Source: Ligula intestinalis
Lineage: Eukaryota > Platyhelminthes > Cestoda > Diphyllobothriidea > Diphyllobothriidae
Assembly (NCBI GenBank): GCA_036362985.1
Contig: JAYGXS010000002.1
Span: 99,040,124 to 99,104,123, forward strand
Direction of reading: 5' to 3'
DNA length: 64,000 nt
In this document: positions 10,531 to 21,659 of the stretch, piece after piece
Layout of the letters: the number at the start of each line of letters is the position of its first letter
How positions within the stretch are numbered: position 1 is the first letter of the stretch
Program-made: the position numbers and the translations under genes
The notes under the pieces: model-generated
Seen by the model: only the letters and a program-made list of their open reading frames with translations
Databases searched by the model: none
What the model was told of the DNA's origin: nothing

Positions 10531-11430
10531 AAACTTCTATAATAATTCCCGTATGTGAATCTGGTTCCCGATCAGATATTCACAATTATCGCGGTGTTCA
10601 TTAAACGCCCACTCTGGCTTAACACTTTTAAAGCTTATTGCCAAAAAATAACAGTTTACTGCATAAAAAATAACATTCTCAGCTCCTCACAGCATGGTTT
10701 TTTTACTAAACCGCTCTTGTGAAACATGCCACATGTCTTTTCTAAATCTACTTACTTCTCTTCGTAATGATCATCTCTCTGTTGTAGTTATCTATGTTGA
10801 CCTTGGTAAAGCATTTAATAAAGATTCTCGCAGGAGGCTCCTAGCCAAACTAGAAGCTTTAGCATTTCCTAGTCCTCTCACTGACTTTATCAGATATTAT
10901 CTTTGAAATGGACCACAAAAGGTTTTAATGGGATCCTCATACTCTAGTCCTTCTGCTTTTTTGAGTGGTGTCCTTCAAGGCACCGTGCTAGGACCTCTGC
11001 TCTTTTTGCTTTACATAAATGATATCTTATTAAGTGTTCAACACTCCCAATCTTATATTTATGCGTATGATCTCAAGTGTTTTTACTCCTTCTCTAAGTT
11101 CGTGGCCGCGATATGCTTAGACCAAACTCATTTTGATCTGCACGCACTTTCGGCGTCGAGCTCAACATGGCACATGGAGTTCTCACCTTCAGAGTGCCGA
11201 TACATGTGCTTTGGGCCTGTTATTTTTCAAGGTTATACAATGACTAAATGTTCTAGTATCAAGGACCTAGGATTATTCTACACCAATAAATTAGTCCTTT
11301 CTTCGCACGCCTATAGAATATCACCCAAAGCCGCACAGATTTGCGGTGTTATCCATTATAATTTCGTTTTTCCTGAAATGTAAAGACTTTATCGTATGTT
11401 CGTGCTTCCCATCTTAGAATAATGTTGCCC
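10531..11430 (+). pseudogene. LINE-C RT fragment (copy 1)
   Basis: The plus strand encodes a 5'-truncated CR1/jockey-type RT. The open frame at 10,694-10,906 has VVVIYVDLGKAFNKDSRRRL (motif A; normal form DFSKAFDKVPH) and LTDFIRYYL. After one stop, the frame at 10,928-11,383 has SGVLQGTVLGPLLFLLYIND (motif B) and IYAYDLKC, where the catalytic YADD has become YAYD. It continues through SIKDLGLFY and ISPKAAQICG. A YVLPILEYC-like block follows near 11,400 in another frame. The endonuclease is missing. Copies at 53,150 and 61,000 are the same family. RT function is lost because a catalytic aspartate is replaced. Confidence 0.75.
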
Positions 11431-11800
11431 CTTTTTCGGTGTCATCAGACCACCCAAACCTATTTCTGCTCTACTTCTATGTTCCTACTACTTTCTTCAC
11501 AATCGTTTTTTTCTCTTGCACACATTTTGAACATGAAGACCCCTTTAACACTGTCTTCATTATCACTGTAATAATTTTTTTTCTAACTGCCATAAAATTT
11601 CGATTTAAGTTCAAAATTACCTGGCAAAAAATGGCAAAATATTGCACCAAAATGACAATTTCGTTTGACAGTATTACGACATTCTACGTTTACTTGCACA
11701 TATTGTCAAATTATTTTTTGAATTTTTATTTTTTTGAATTTAAATTTGTATAGATAGTGCCGTACCGGCGCTGAAAAATATGAACTCCAAACTTTAAATC
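11431..11800 (+). repeat. Repeat M (LINE-C associated tail), copy 1
   Basis: This matches 55,100-55,480 (+) and 44,290-44,740 (-). Landmarks are ATTTCTGCTCTACTTCTATG and a GCGCTGAAAAATAT end at about 11,770-11,785. It follows LINE-C sequence in most places, so it is probably part of the LINE-C 3' region. There is no conserved reading frame. Confidence 0.5.
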
Positions 11801-11830
11801 CAGAACGAAGTTTATGGTGACAGAAAAAAG

Positions 11831-11875
11831 CGGGAGGGGGGGGGGGCAGGGTTGGGTTTTTTACCACCCTCCCGG
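11831..11875. other. G-rich inverted repeat, possible G-quadruplex or hairpin
   Basis: Four G-tracts occur in 25 bases on the plus strand: GGG at 11,832, an 11-G run at 11,836-11,846, and GGG at 11,849 and 11,854. This meets the simple G3+N1-7 quadruplex pattern. CGGGAGGG at 11,831-11,838 can also pair perfectly with CCCTCCCG at 11,868-11,875. It lies between two M repeats and has no counterpart in the other M copies. Confidence 0.5.
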
Positions 11876-11879
11876 TTTT

Positions 11880-12440
11880 TTGGACGGCATGAAGATATCC
11901 TTTACAAAAAAACCTTACTATCATTATTATTATACGAAGCTTTGTCCATGCCTCTGAGAAATGACCATCGGTATATCCGAAGATCACGTTTTATTTATTT
12001 TCTCCTCCTCGTGTCCTGCGGAAACCAACATATCTTCCACTAGAAACTCCTCAACCAAGCAAAAATGCCGCCGTTTCGATAGCCGAAACCCACAATCGTA
12101 CTTATTTTGCCTTGTTTTACTCTTCTACCCTGTTTCAACTTCCTAGGCAGTTTTCCTTATCTTGCACGCTTTTTAAAAATGGAGACCGTTTCATATAATC
12201 AGTGAGTTTTACCATAAAATTTCTACAACTGCCATTTTTTTAAAATTGTTATCTTCTAAATTAACAGCCTTAATCGCTTAATATGGCCCTAAAAGTACAT
12301 TTTCTACTTATTTCACTTGAAAATTGCACATTTATGCGCTCAAATTTTTAACGTGTTTTCACATTTTCATGAAACTTAGCGTGTATTACAGTTTCGATAA
12401 AGCACTTTAGAAAATTCAGGAAACCACATTGGTGAGTATA
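11880..12440 (+). repeat. Repeat M, divergent copy 2
   Basis: This matches 60,430-60,960 along its length. Landmarks are GAAATGACCATCGGTATA, TTTCGATAGCCGAAACCCAC and TTTTTAAAAATGGAGACCG. Its second half is recognisably related to the M copies at 11,431 and 55,000. No gene is supported. Confidence 0.45.
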
Positions 12441-12479
12441 TGCACTGTCGCTAAAAATGTCGGCAGGCTTTACATTTAT

Positions 12480-14700
12480 GTGGAAACTGGATGCTAATTC
12501 AAACTTGTTCGCCTTTTGGACAAAGTAGTCGTGGGATTGAAGGTGAGCGTAGATAAGCGAAGGTTTCTTCTTAATGTTCTGTTTGATAGAACAGTGTATG
12601 GTATGGAACAGGGGAATGGGGTGGCAGTGGCAGGGTGTTGGGGCGGGAGACAGATATGCTGGATGACTACAGGCAGCTTAGTGACTGCGGGCCATGCCAT
12701 GTCTGGCGCTTGCAGGCAGTTATTTTCTGCACACAAAGCTAATTTCGTCAGCCTGAAAGCTGTCACGTCTGCTGTTGCTAGCAAATCCTGACCCAGGGGT
12801 ATCGGCTTATTTCGAAGTACGCTGTAAATTTCGCTAAAAGCTTCGTTTGTGTCCACTCGATCTCCTGAATTGACAATGTGCGCCAGAATAAAGCAGTTTA
12901 TGCTCCTTACGTCAACGTTTCTCAGCGATGCCTGCATGTTTTTTTGAGCTCCCTATTCATGACCAAAATTGAAAAATATGTCCACACTTACAAATGTTTA
13001 TAAATCGAGGGTGTTTTTTTTTCTTTGGACAGGCGCCGGCTCGCATGACCAATGGAATCTGCTCTATAGGAACAACTGAATGAGTAGATGCATATTGAGG
13101 TGGTCTAAGCTGGTAAAGTATTTAGACATTCTCATCGTAAAATTGGGTCATTTGACAAATAAAGCTGAACTCTGGCTTCTAGAAAGGTTCTTCTAATGGC
13201 TTGGTCAAAACAGCATTTCAGTAGTTCCCCTATAAATAGGACTTTGATAAATAGTCTTTTTTTCTTTTCTACAGTAGGTGCAGTGGATTTGTTCGTTTTT
13301 TCACCCATTCCTCGTCATAAAACTCTCAGCATACCCATGTTTACGCAGTAGGTCCTGGATTTGCCCCAACACCTCCTAAATTGTTGCCTCCATGCACATG
13401 TACCCAGCCCTTTGTACAATGAATCAATCTATATTTCACTTCTGTTGGACGGGTACGCCACTGTTGAAATGTTTGATCGGTCCAGACCAGGCTTTCAAAC
13501 AGACGCTCATTCGGTCGCAACCGTCTGGTTTGCGACGTCCAAGAACCGAACCGGACCTGCTGTTTTCACCTCCAGTGTGAACTTAATGGATGGTTTTGCT
13601 TAGTTGACTGCAGTTAAGATTGTGTCTTAGTCAGTCACGGTTGAGTCGATTGCAAATATATCACAAACATACCAGCCATAGTTTCTTTAACTTGTGAATC
13701 AGTTGATAACGTTAAAAAAATTCAAGCTTGCAATGAATATGTCAGCTAGTAGATGTCCAAGATGCAACACAGTCTATTTGTGTGTATAGTTGGTTGTCGA
13801 AAAGGAACTGCACGTTGAATGTGCATTTCAGTAGTAGCTCCTTCAGTGCATTTTTCGTTGTTAGTATTCATATCAGATTTGTCACCAGGTATTACCAAAT
13901 GCAATCGGCTGTCTCAGTAACTGGGTTGTTTGTAAACAGCGATGATACGTTCACAGTGAGCATCATCATACAGCTTAGATTTACGCCTTTGATGCCTTCA
14001 ATAAATTCGTGCATGACTATATCGCTAAGGGGTGTCAGGTAAGCCATAACGTTTTGAATTTCTTGGCAAAATACTTTGCCACCACATGATACGGATATAC
14101 AGAGGAACTGGCAGGCCATTCTTATTGATTTTTGGTAGACCATACGAGTGTGTGATGAGAGTGTCGACTGGTCGGAGGCTTTTGAGATCACGCAAGCTTA
14201 TGACACATCCCATATAGAGTATTCTTCAGAAGTCAGTCAAACCAGACTTAACTGCATCCCTGTAATCAATTTGCGTGTCTACTTTCTTGAATTGTGTCTG
14301 GTGGAAAAGGATGGTTTGCATCTTTCTTATCTAGTCCGTTCTGTTAATTGTAACGACAACGACTTCTTTTTTCAGGTATATTGCCCAGGATGTCCTTGCT
14401 CTGTTGCAGCTTCTTTAGCTTCTCTAGATGTTCTTTTGTAAGCAGTCCTCGCCTTGCTGTGCACCTGTTCAAAGACTGGTAACTGCAGTTCAAAAGTCTT
14501 GATTTAAAGTGCGTGACAGTTTCTGCAGATATTGGATTAACGTCATAATTGTGCATTGATAATGCCGATCTGAATGCATATCTTCCTTATTCTCTTTCAT
14601 GTGCAGAATAGCAGCGCATTGTGAACGCGATACCATGGTTCTCCTTTCTGTACATAATTATATTAAATTTGTTAAGGGGGTATCGTTCCAAGGTGTTAGG
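12480..14700 (-). pseudogene. PLE-1: RT plus GIY-YIG endonuclease, decayed long copy
   Basis: This is the most complete PLE here, on the minus strand. In order: an N-terminal RT block with LTKEHLEKLKKLQQSKDIL at about 14,410-14,460, then a degenerate KPDKGSGVV (EKRSRCRYN); THSYGLPKINKNGLPV at about 14,100-14,160 (motif YGLPKIHK); VNVSSLFTNNPVTET at about 13,915-13,960 (motif A, SFDVVSLFTNIP); and KPSIKFTLEVKTAG, RFLDV and a linker across 13,300-13,590. The GIY-YIG domain begins near 13,090 with IYSFSCSYRADSIGHASRRL. Its C-terminal half is the longest open stretch (12,494-12,937, 147 codons), with FILAHIVNSGDRVD and GQDLLATADVTAF. It has several stops and shifts. Motif C was not located. Confidence 0.75.
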
Positions 14701-14979
14701 GGATATAACAGAACAACATTGACAGAAAGCTCTTAACTTCTCATTTATTCCCATACATTCCCCGAAAACACTTCCTAGTCTCTTCGCGTCTGCAAGCTTT
14801 GAGTTGAATCGCTGAGGGCTCTAACCATCGACAGGATCCTATGATTGTGGAAGTGTCCTCACCACGGCAGACGTCACAAGCCATGTTTGGTGAATCCTGC
14901 TCCAGATCAGAGTACACTTCTATACTAATCTATATCGTGCTTGAGAAACTTGATCCAGTTTTCTGAAAAGAACGACTAT
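14701..14979. other. Unassigned sequence
   Basis: I see no repeat partner or coding signature. It lies between PLE-1 and a LINE-Q tail and could be diverged LINE-Q sequence. Confidence 0.25.
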
Positions 14980-15060
14980 ATCCGACTATTAACCAAGAGG
15001 GAATTCAAAGGCGTTTGCCTATGTTTCCTTTAAAAAAAATTGAGTTGACTTGATTTGACC
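14980..15060 (+). mobile_element. LINE-Q 3' terminus
   Basis: AGGGAATTCAAAGGCGTTTG, then CCTATGTTTCC and TTGAGTTGACTTGATTTGAC, match the end of LINE-Q at 45,810-45,867 (AGGGAGTTCTAAGGCATTCG, then a (ACTGAT)n-type tail). Both end in a short degenerate 5-6 base repeat, as in CR1-like LINE tails. It is a very short 5'-truncated copy. Confidence 0.5.
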
Positions 15061-15339
15061 TTTTACCCGTCAGATATGGTGCCGGCGTGGCAAACACCCC
15101 GCGCATGGGCTGAATTCCACGCAAAATGCCTTGTCTTAGAAATCGGATGTTTATAAGTTGCACTGCGCGAACTGGATGCAGTACTGCGTAAAACGATAAG
15201 TGTGTGTTCGTAAGTAGCTCAATCCATTAACCTAGACACGGCCGCGACGACCGTTATCAATGACAGCAGGTATCTGTAGGCACGCAGGAGAAAAAACGTC
15301 GAGCATCAGATTATGATATCAAGGTGGCTGTAATAACCA
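15061..15339. other. Unassigned sequence
   Basis: Slightly more GC-rich than its surroundings. No repeat partner, reading frame or RNA motif can be supported. Confidence 0.25.
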
Positions 15340-15745
15340 CTAAGCGTGTTTCGCTTCCCCGACAAGTCAACTAAGCCACAGTCTGCTAACCCTTCAGCCG
15401 ATCGCACGCATCTTTTTCTGATCACGAATAAAATAAGACTGAAATCACTGTATTTTTGTCTGAATCCTCTCCGTCGTAAACTTTTATCCTTAAACGGTCT
15501 GCAACATTTATGCTTATGTGTCAACTCAGCATACAATGGTTTATATTTTTCGTTAGTAGTATACCTTAAAGTCAGTTTTTTCTTCACTTGAAAAAAGCTT
15601 CCAATCTGGCTCAGCATTCGCAGAATTTAAAACCTAAAACAAAGACAATACTGGCTGCAACATAGGGTGTTTTTAAGGGTTTTTACGGTCTTTGAGGTTT
15701 TGGAAGGCAACCAGGACCTGCATTACCAAAACTACGATTTTAAAA
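15340..15745 (+). mobile_element. LINE-B 3' noncoding fragment
   Basis: This carries the LINE-B 3' blocks CAGTCTGCTAACCCTTCAGC (about 15,382), GACTGAAATCACTGTA and TGTCAACTCAGCATAC, then the run to GGAAGGCAACCAGGACCTGC near 15,715. It stops before the usual terminus. The open frames here are only chance readings of this untranslated region. Confidence 0.55.
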
Positions 15746-15779
15746 ATATTTTTTTAGTATAATCGATTGCGGTTCCTCC

Positions 15780-16775
15780 AAAAACCTACTTATATTTTGA
15801 GAGACTTTGCTGACTGGGTTAGTGCAGGTCACAATCAGTAGCGTTAATATAAATTTTTAACTTGATGCCGAGAGGAAAACTGAAAAGGAAAAAATAATGC
15901 CTTTTGTCTACTATTTTTCTAATAAATATTGATTCATGCACAATATTCGAGGTCGTACACAACAGTGGGACTTTAGGAAATTTCAGAATAAAATGCCAAA
16001 CAAAATGTGCATTTGTCGAAGACTTATTGAAGCACTTGCAGTGGAAAAACATATCAATTTTAGATGCCGAATTATATTTCACAAAATGGCTATTTGTTAT
16101 TCCCCACTTTACAAGCTTCATTTAGGTGGCAATGTTTTAACCCTCCTAGAAGCATGAAAAAGATGGGCTAACGACGTTGTGGATACGATTTTAATTAAGG
16201 CTGTTTGCAATACCCTGTACCACACATCAGAACGGTCGTTCAAAGTCCAAAACTATAAAAGAGCATATCGCAATTTGCTGATAGGACATACTTTTTTGCG
16301 GTTTTCCGTTAAGCCCAGGCCATCTACCAGTTCATCAGATTATCTCGTGTGAGTATTTCCATTTGTTGTTTTGCTATGTTGTCACTAATAATGAAATTTC
16401 TGAATTTGCCAATTGGCTTTGATTTAACCAAAATATTCTAATGTGTTAAACCTATCAAGAACGTGGCGGGATAATACGGTGTCGTTCATGATATTGCCCC
16501 AATTGCCCTTGAATCGGGGTGTGCTTAATGAGTGAATACCACAGTGACGCCATGTTACGTTGCATTTATTTGGAATCTCAGAGGCAAAATTTGCTTTCGC
16601 TGACAGAGTCCTACTACAATTTGTATTTGCACATAACCCAGCATATGAAAATTTGTTTTTCTCTATGTGCTTAAGGAAGCCTGCAGGCTGAGAAAATAGA
16701 TACACGATTTTTACCACCAGAAATAATTTGACGACAATGAGTGAGGTTTTGGGGTGTTATGCAATTCTACGCATC
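15780..16775. repeat. Repeat X, segment H (left half of a LINE-B-interrupted copy)
   Basis: This matches 22,890-23,945 from ATATTTTGAGAGACTTTGCT to a boundary near the CATTCTAC/CAATTCTAC block (about 16,760). In the other copy H continues directly into segment D; here LINE-B lies between. Minus-strand frames of about 100 codons (15,819-16,121 and 16,424-16,717) are not kept open in the second copy and match no family I know. Confidence 0.55.
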
Positions 16776-16779
16776 TTCT

Positions 16780-19700
16780 GCGTCTTAAAGAGCGGAAAAA
16801 GATGAGACAGCTAATAATGGAGCTAAAGAAATGGAGAACAAATTGCGAGACAAATATCATAATAAGCGAAATATAAAACGCTCAAGTCAAATGGGCATCG
16901 CTTGGGTCGAAGCCAGTAAAACTGACGGCCTGGTTGTGCCACCAACAAAACATAAGACATGCCCTCTTAAATTGGTCGTTCTAAATGCCAGAACATTGAT
17001 TAATAAAATTCCTCTGCTCCAGACTCTTGTTTTTGTCAACCGCCCAGACATTGTTTTTGTTACTGACACATGGGCACCGGCCTGCGTAGCTGACTCTGTA
17101 CTCTCTGTTCGAGGATATGCCTGCGTTTGGAACGGTCAAAACAATGGCAGTGGCTGTGACAGCTGCATCTTTATAAAGCAGCTACATGTATTTCTCCCGT
17201 TTGAATATCAACAATGCACGATGGTGGAGGAGAGGTGCTGGCTGCGTGTTGTTCTAAAAAATACTCCTTACTTAATGGCTGAGTTAATCACCCTCCTAAC
17301 GCCAATGCAGACTACGACGTTTGTCTCTCGCGTGCGATATTCATCTTCTGACGTGCAATGGTTTCCATCATCCGTTTCTTCAAGGTTCCATAACTTAGTC
17401 GAGACAGTAGATTTCGGCATGTGGGATCAGGTATGCGATCTTCCCATTCGAGGAGCAAACAAAGATCGATGTATTTTTTGTAGGGAATGTTAACAAATTT
17501 CAGTGTCATCCTAAGACGCACTTGGGAGTTAGGACTATCTTACACTTAACAATGAACTAGAACTGGATGCAAATGAAACATTTTCCCAAAAGTACAGTTT
17601 ATATCATGACCTAAGATCAGCAAACACGGCGGTCAACTGACACATCTTAACGCTTTCGACTCTTCTGATTTTTTTTAAAATGTTTGAATGTAAATGCTTG
17701 TACCGATGCACTGAGCAAAGTGCTGGATCAAATCATCGTCAAATTTGTCCAACGTTAGAAAGAAGTACATGTCAAGGATGCAATTAACCTTCTTCTATCG
17801 TTCCGTTGTAGGCTGCGTTAACTCTCTCGTCGTTTGCATTTGCACACCTAGATACTCTCCGAAAAAAATCAGAAATCCAATGAGGCCCACTTCGGTAAAA
17901 GTCTTTCCCTTAATGTTTCAAAACTCTTATCGCGTTTAGAAAAGGCGTAGTGGAAAACGCAACACCGCATATTACAAGACGCCTTAGAATACCATATAAC
18001 TGAGGCTTAGTTGACCGCCGATAGCTTAAATGGGTATCAATCGGAAACCTTTAGTGAAAGCTGGTTCACTTCACCTACGGCTATCCAGGATTTGACCGGT
18101 GCCGTAGTCGAAACAATAAGTTTTACCCTCTGGACATGACAGAAGTTATTCGTCGTTTTCGTCAATTTTAGAGTCGAGGATCAGATGGCGTCCCAATAAG
18201 CTTTCTTAAAGCTCAAGTGAATGATATATTTCCGTCATTTCATTGTTAGGTAATAAATCTTGCTTTTGACAGGAAAACCTTTACATCTTAAGTGACGGAA
18301 TCGCACATAATGCCAATTGACAAAGAGGGCCAATTGACGTCATTCGACAGCTTTAGGCCAAAAAATAGAATGTTCGCAGCCTCAGAGATTTCGAAGACCT
18401 TAATGAACGAAATATGATGCATCACTTGACAGAGAACAACCTGCGCACTACAGCTCATTATGGCTTTCTAAAGAAACTATATTGTGACACCTGCCAGCTA
18501 TATTTCTGTAATTGTGTGTTGCAATCTAGAGACAGCAGTTTTGCAATTAAATGCGTCTATCTGATTTTACTTAGGCCTTTGAACGGGTCAATTATGACCT
18601 CCTTATTCTGAAACTGGCGTCGTTCGGCATAGATTAAAAACCTCTCAAACTTGTATGATCCTTCTTGGATGCTCGCACGCTAGGAGTCAAAAATTACTTA
18701 TGCTATATCCAACCCAACGCATATGAGGTGTGGAGTTATACAGGGTAGCGTACTGGGTCTGATCCTACTTGCCTGTTTGTCAACGACGTTTAAGATTGTT
18801 TTCAGTATGGCAGACCCTTCATGCATGGTCATGATTTGAAAGTCACTTTTTGCTGTAAAGCGGTAGATTGCAACATCATGCTTGAGCTGATAAAAAAAGG
18901 ATATTCAATCTTTCGCCTCACCCATTCATGGCACATATGCTACGTTATGGTTGTTGGCGACGATATTCAACCGGAATTTAGCATTTATAGCTATAACTAA
19001 ATTAACCAGGAGTTATCAATGATTTGGGCATATCCTACTCTAATTGTGTCAATTTGTCCGAACACTGTGCCCTGATAGTACCAAACGCACGACAAACAAC
19101 CGGATTTATCCATAGAAATTTAAAGAATATAAAGGTTATAAGTAGCCTTTATAATATTTACGTGGGAACTGTTCTTGAAAACTGCTTGCTTTTATTCAGC
19201 CTTCTGCCCACTTTGTAACGAAAGTAAATAGATTTAGTACAACACTTCTTCACAAAAAGAGTTTTCACTACAGATCACCGTAACACAGCCTTCCAATAAC
19301 TTTGCTAACTTATAAAGCTGGATCATATGTGGCTTTGTAGGTTGCGGAAATGTCTATTTTTTACCATGTAAACTTTAAAAATGGTGAAACTTTTAATCCT
19401 TTCAGTGTAGCTTGAGCACTCTCGACGTGCCTGTCATAGAGAATGTTTTTTTGTTCTTCCTATGGCACCTACGGTTATTTACCGGCAATTTTTTTCAGTA
19501 AACGTCATATTTATCTGGAAAAAGCTGCCCAAAGTATTAAAACCCAGCAAAGATTCGATATGTTTAAGCGAGCTATAACTAGTTTTCTACATTAAGGACA
19601 ACTTTCAAAATGTTCGTTGCTGAATCTGTGCAATCTCCCTTTCACTCTGATGGCGTTCGCGGTCTTTGAACCCCACCAGTCTTTATGCTGAAGACAATAC

Positions 19701-20115
19701 GGCTTAACAGTAGCCCGCAGTCTGCTAACCCTTCAGCCTATAGCGCGCACCTTTTGCCGACAACCATTGCAGGAACACTGAGAACACTGTGTTCTTGTAC
19801 CAACCGTCTCCGTCTCGAACTTATGTCCTCCAACGTTATGCAACAATCCTCCTGCGGATGTGTTAACTCAGCTTTCAACTGTACACATATTCCGTTTGCA
19901 TCATTCCTATGAAGGCAGGTTTTTTTACATGAAACAAACTCCCTATCTCACCTTGTATTGACGAAACACAAAACCTGAAGCAAAACCAATGCTTTCTGCA
20001 ACAAAGTAAGTTTTTTTCAGGGTCATTTTCTAGAATTCGAGGTTTTTGAAGTTACCCAAGAGGCACATTCCCAACTCTTTACAATTGCCTGTAAACTGGC
20101 ATTAAGATCATTTTA
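16780..20115 (+). mobile_element. LINE-B, long 5'-truncated copy 1
   Basis: This begins in the end of ORF1 (AAAAAGATGAGACAGCTAAT, equal to 32,824 of copy 2). It runs through the endonuclease (16,831-17,493), RT (about 18,040-18,870) and C-terminal block (19,024-19,218) to the 3' noncoding region (19,640-20,110). It ends at CCTGTAAACTGGCATTAAGA. RT traces include PGSDGVP-like sequence near 18,180 and a DHL.LNNR-type run near 18,410; many frames are broken. It separates segments H and D of repeat X, which are joined at 23,945, so it is an insertion. About 1 kb of ORF1 present in copy 2 is absent. Confidence 0.7.
16831..17493 (+). pseudogene. LINE-B endonuclease domain (copy 1)
   Basis: The longest open frame on the left side of the window (220 codons) encodes the front of an exonuclease-III-like (APE) endonuclease, the domain that nicks target DNA for LINE integration. 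LVVLNARTLINKI at about residues 50-62 is the family start motif. RPDIVFVTDTWAP follows (usual form ..I.ETWL), then GYACVWNGQNNGSGCDSCIF (usual form Y.R.GGG..I). Later blocks are frameshifted, and the GDFN motif seen in copy 2 is lost. Compared with 32,999-33,508 it is collinear up to about residue 150. The chosen ATG is simply the first in frame. It is inactive, but the least damaged part of this element. Confidence 0.75.
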
Positions 20116-20119
20116 TAAA

Positions 20120-21125
20120 TTAAAAAAATATACACACCATAAGAGGAAATAAGGCTATTAGAATTGTTTAATTTAAGGATGACATTTGAAATTACACTAA
20201 AATTTGTCCGTTGCACGACTCAGTGGCAGCAATTTGCCAACATGATATCATTACTCATGCTGTTGAAAATTGATTGACCATACCTCCTTATCATTAATAG
20301 CAACAGGCACAATTAGCCTACATTCATATTTGCACTAACACTTTTTGCGTCCATATGAATCTTATTCATGTTTAGGATATAATGGTCATCAATAATGCGT
20401 GTGCTTGGAAGTGATTTGTCTCCCAGTTTTTAGTAAGATATCGTATTGAACAAGATATAGCGGCATGTTTCTGTATGGTCTAGGCATTATATTGTTTGGC
20501 CCTCCTGTGAAATATCTCAATAAATATTACTTTCTCTGCACCGCCCACGAAAAAATCACAATTATAATAACAATAATCACATGCAACAACATTTGCACAA
20601 TTACTTTTCTCAAAATGTTGACTGCAGTTAAGCCTACACAAGCGAGAATCCATTTTCTGACCAATTTCTCAGTCAAATTACCCATGGTGCGTTATTGTTA
20701 ATTTGCTTTGACCATACTTGTGCAAGCCTGCCAAAATCAGTTCAATTAAATGCACAGCGCATGGGGAGCTACGAAGGTAAAGGTGCATTGTTGGTTCTTA
20801 AAGCGGTGTACCTTGTGCATGGGTTTGATTCAAATTAAAACCAATATTGTTTCATCGAAATAAATACATTTCCTGTTGTCGTGAATGGTTTAAACATAAC
20901 TAAAGGAAGATACTTCATTGACATAACGCGCAAGCGGGTATATGCAACATCAGTACATATTGTGCCGCCAAATATAAACATGACATATGTGGAGGTCCGG
21001 TAGCTTTATAAAAATGGTTTGACGGTTTTCATAACATAACCGCGGCCTGTATAGTAACTCACGTTGCCCACATTCTTGCAACTGACCCCCTTCATGAATT
21101 GTCGCACAATATATTATTTATTATC
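20120..21125. repeat. Repeat X, segment D (right half of the interrupted copy)
   Basis: This matches 23,946-24,830 (+) and 42,960-44,035 (reverse). Landmarks are GATATCATTACTCATGCTGT, TTCATGTTTAGGATATAATG, TGCATGGGTTTGAT and TTTGACGGTTTTCATAAC. In the copy at 24 kb it follows H directly. A short plus-strand frame at 20,465-20,701 is not conserved. Confidence 0.55.
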
Positions 21126-21164
21126 ATACGCGTGTTAAACCATGGCAAGTTAGAGCATCATATA

Positions 21165-21620
21165 TAAAAAGAAACGCATGAATATTATTTAAGGTTATCG
21201 CAAACAGCATAATGCTTAGCAGTCCTCCAAATTTCAAAAACTGCCAACAAGTTTTGCATAATAACACCCATTAATATCACACGAAACCCGTTACGGAGAT
21301 TAAACCATAACATCACCAAGCACGTACGCCGTGAACCAAATTGCGTGCCAAAACAATTGAAGCAATCTGCTTCGCAAGCACGGCTCTATAGTCTTATCCA
21401 TGACGGACTTTGCTGGCATCGACGTGGACCAGTAATAAGTAAAAAAAACAATTTTAAGACAAATAGATGGCCCTCAGCTAATTGTTTTGCGTAACCTTGC
21501 GCTATTATTTTTCCTCATGCTTTAAGCCAGCAGCAAACTGCAGAGACGATCCAACAATAAAATGAAGGCTGCCAAACAAGTGTTAATCAATATTGCCGAT
21601 TTTACAGACGCAGAAAATTT
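21165..21620. repeat. Repeat E (copy 1), well conserved
   Basis: About 455 bases match 30,448-30,903 in the same orientation with clearly fewer differences than other repeats here. For example, GCAATCTGCTTCGCAAGCAC and TGACGGACTTTGCTGGCATC are identical. It starts near TTATCGCAAACAGCAT and ends near GACGCAGAAAATT. A frame reading PKQLKQSASQA.LYNLI.DG is shared by both copies but is short. The nature of the element is unknown. Confidence 0.55.
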
Positions 21621-21659
21621 CTAGCTATAGCAATTGGGGAAGTATCGAATTTGAAAGTA

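Noticed and set aside
11950..12000. Hammerhead-like GAAATGACCATCGG...CCGAAGA in repeat M (also 60,440-60,475)
   Set aside because: CGGTATA(G/T)CCG forms a small hairpin, but the CUGANGA block is disrupted and GAAA is GAAG, and neither copy restores it.
16320..16350. CTGATGA on the minus strand in repeat X segment H
   Set aside because: The second copy at about 23,465 does not keep the full core and the spacing to GAAA is wrong.
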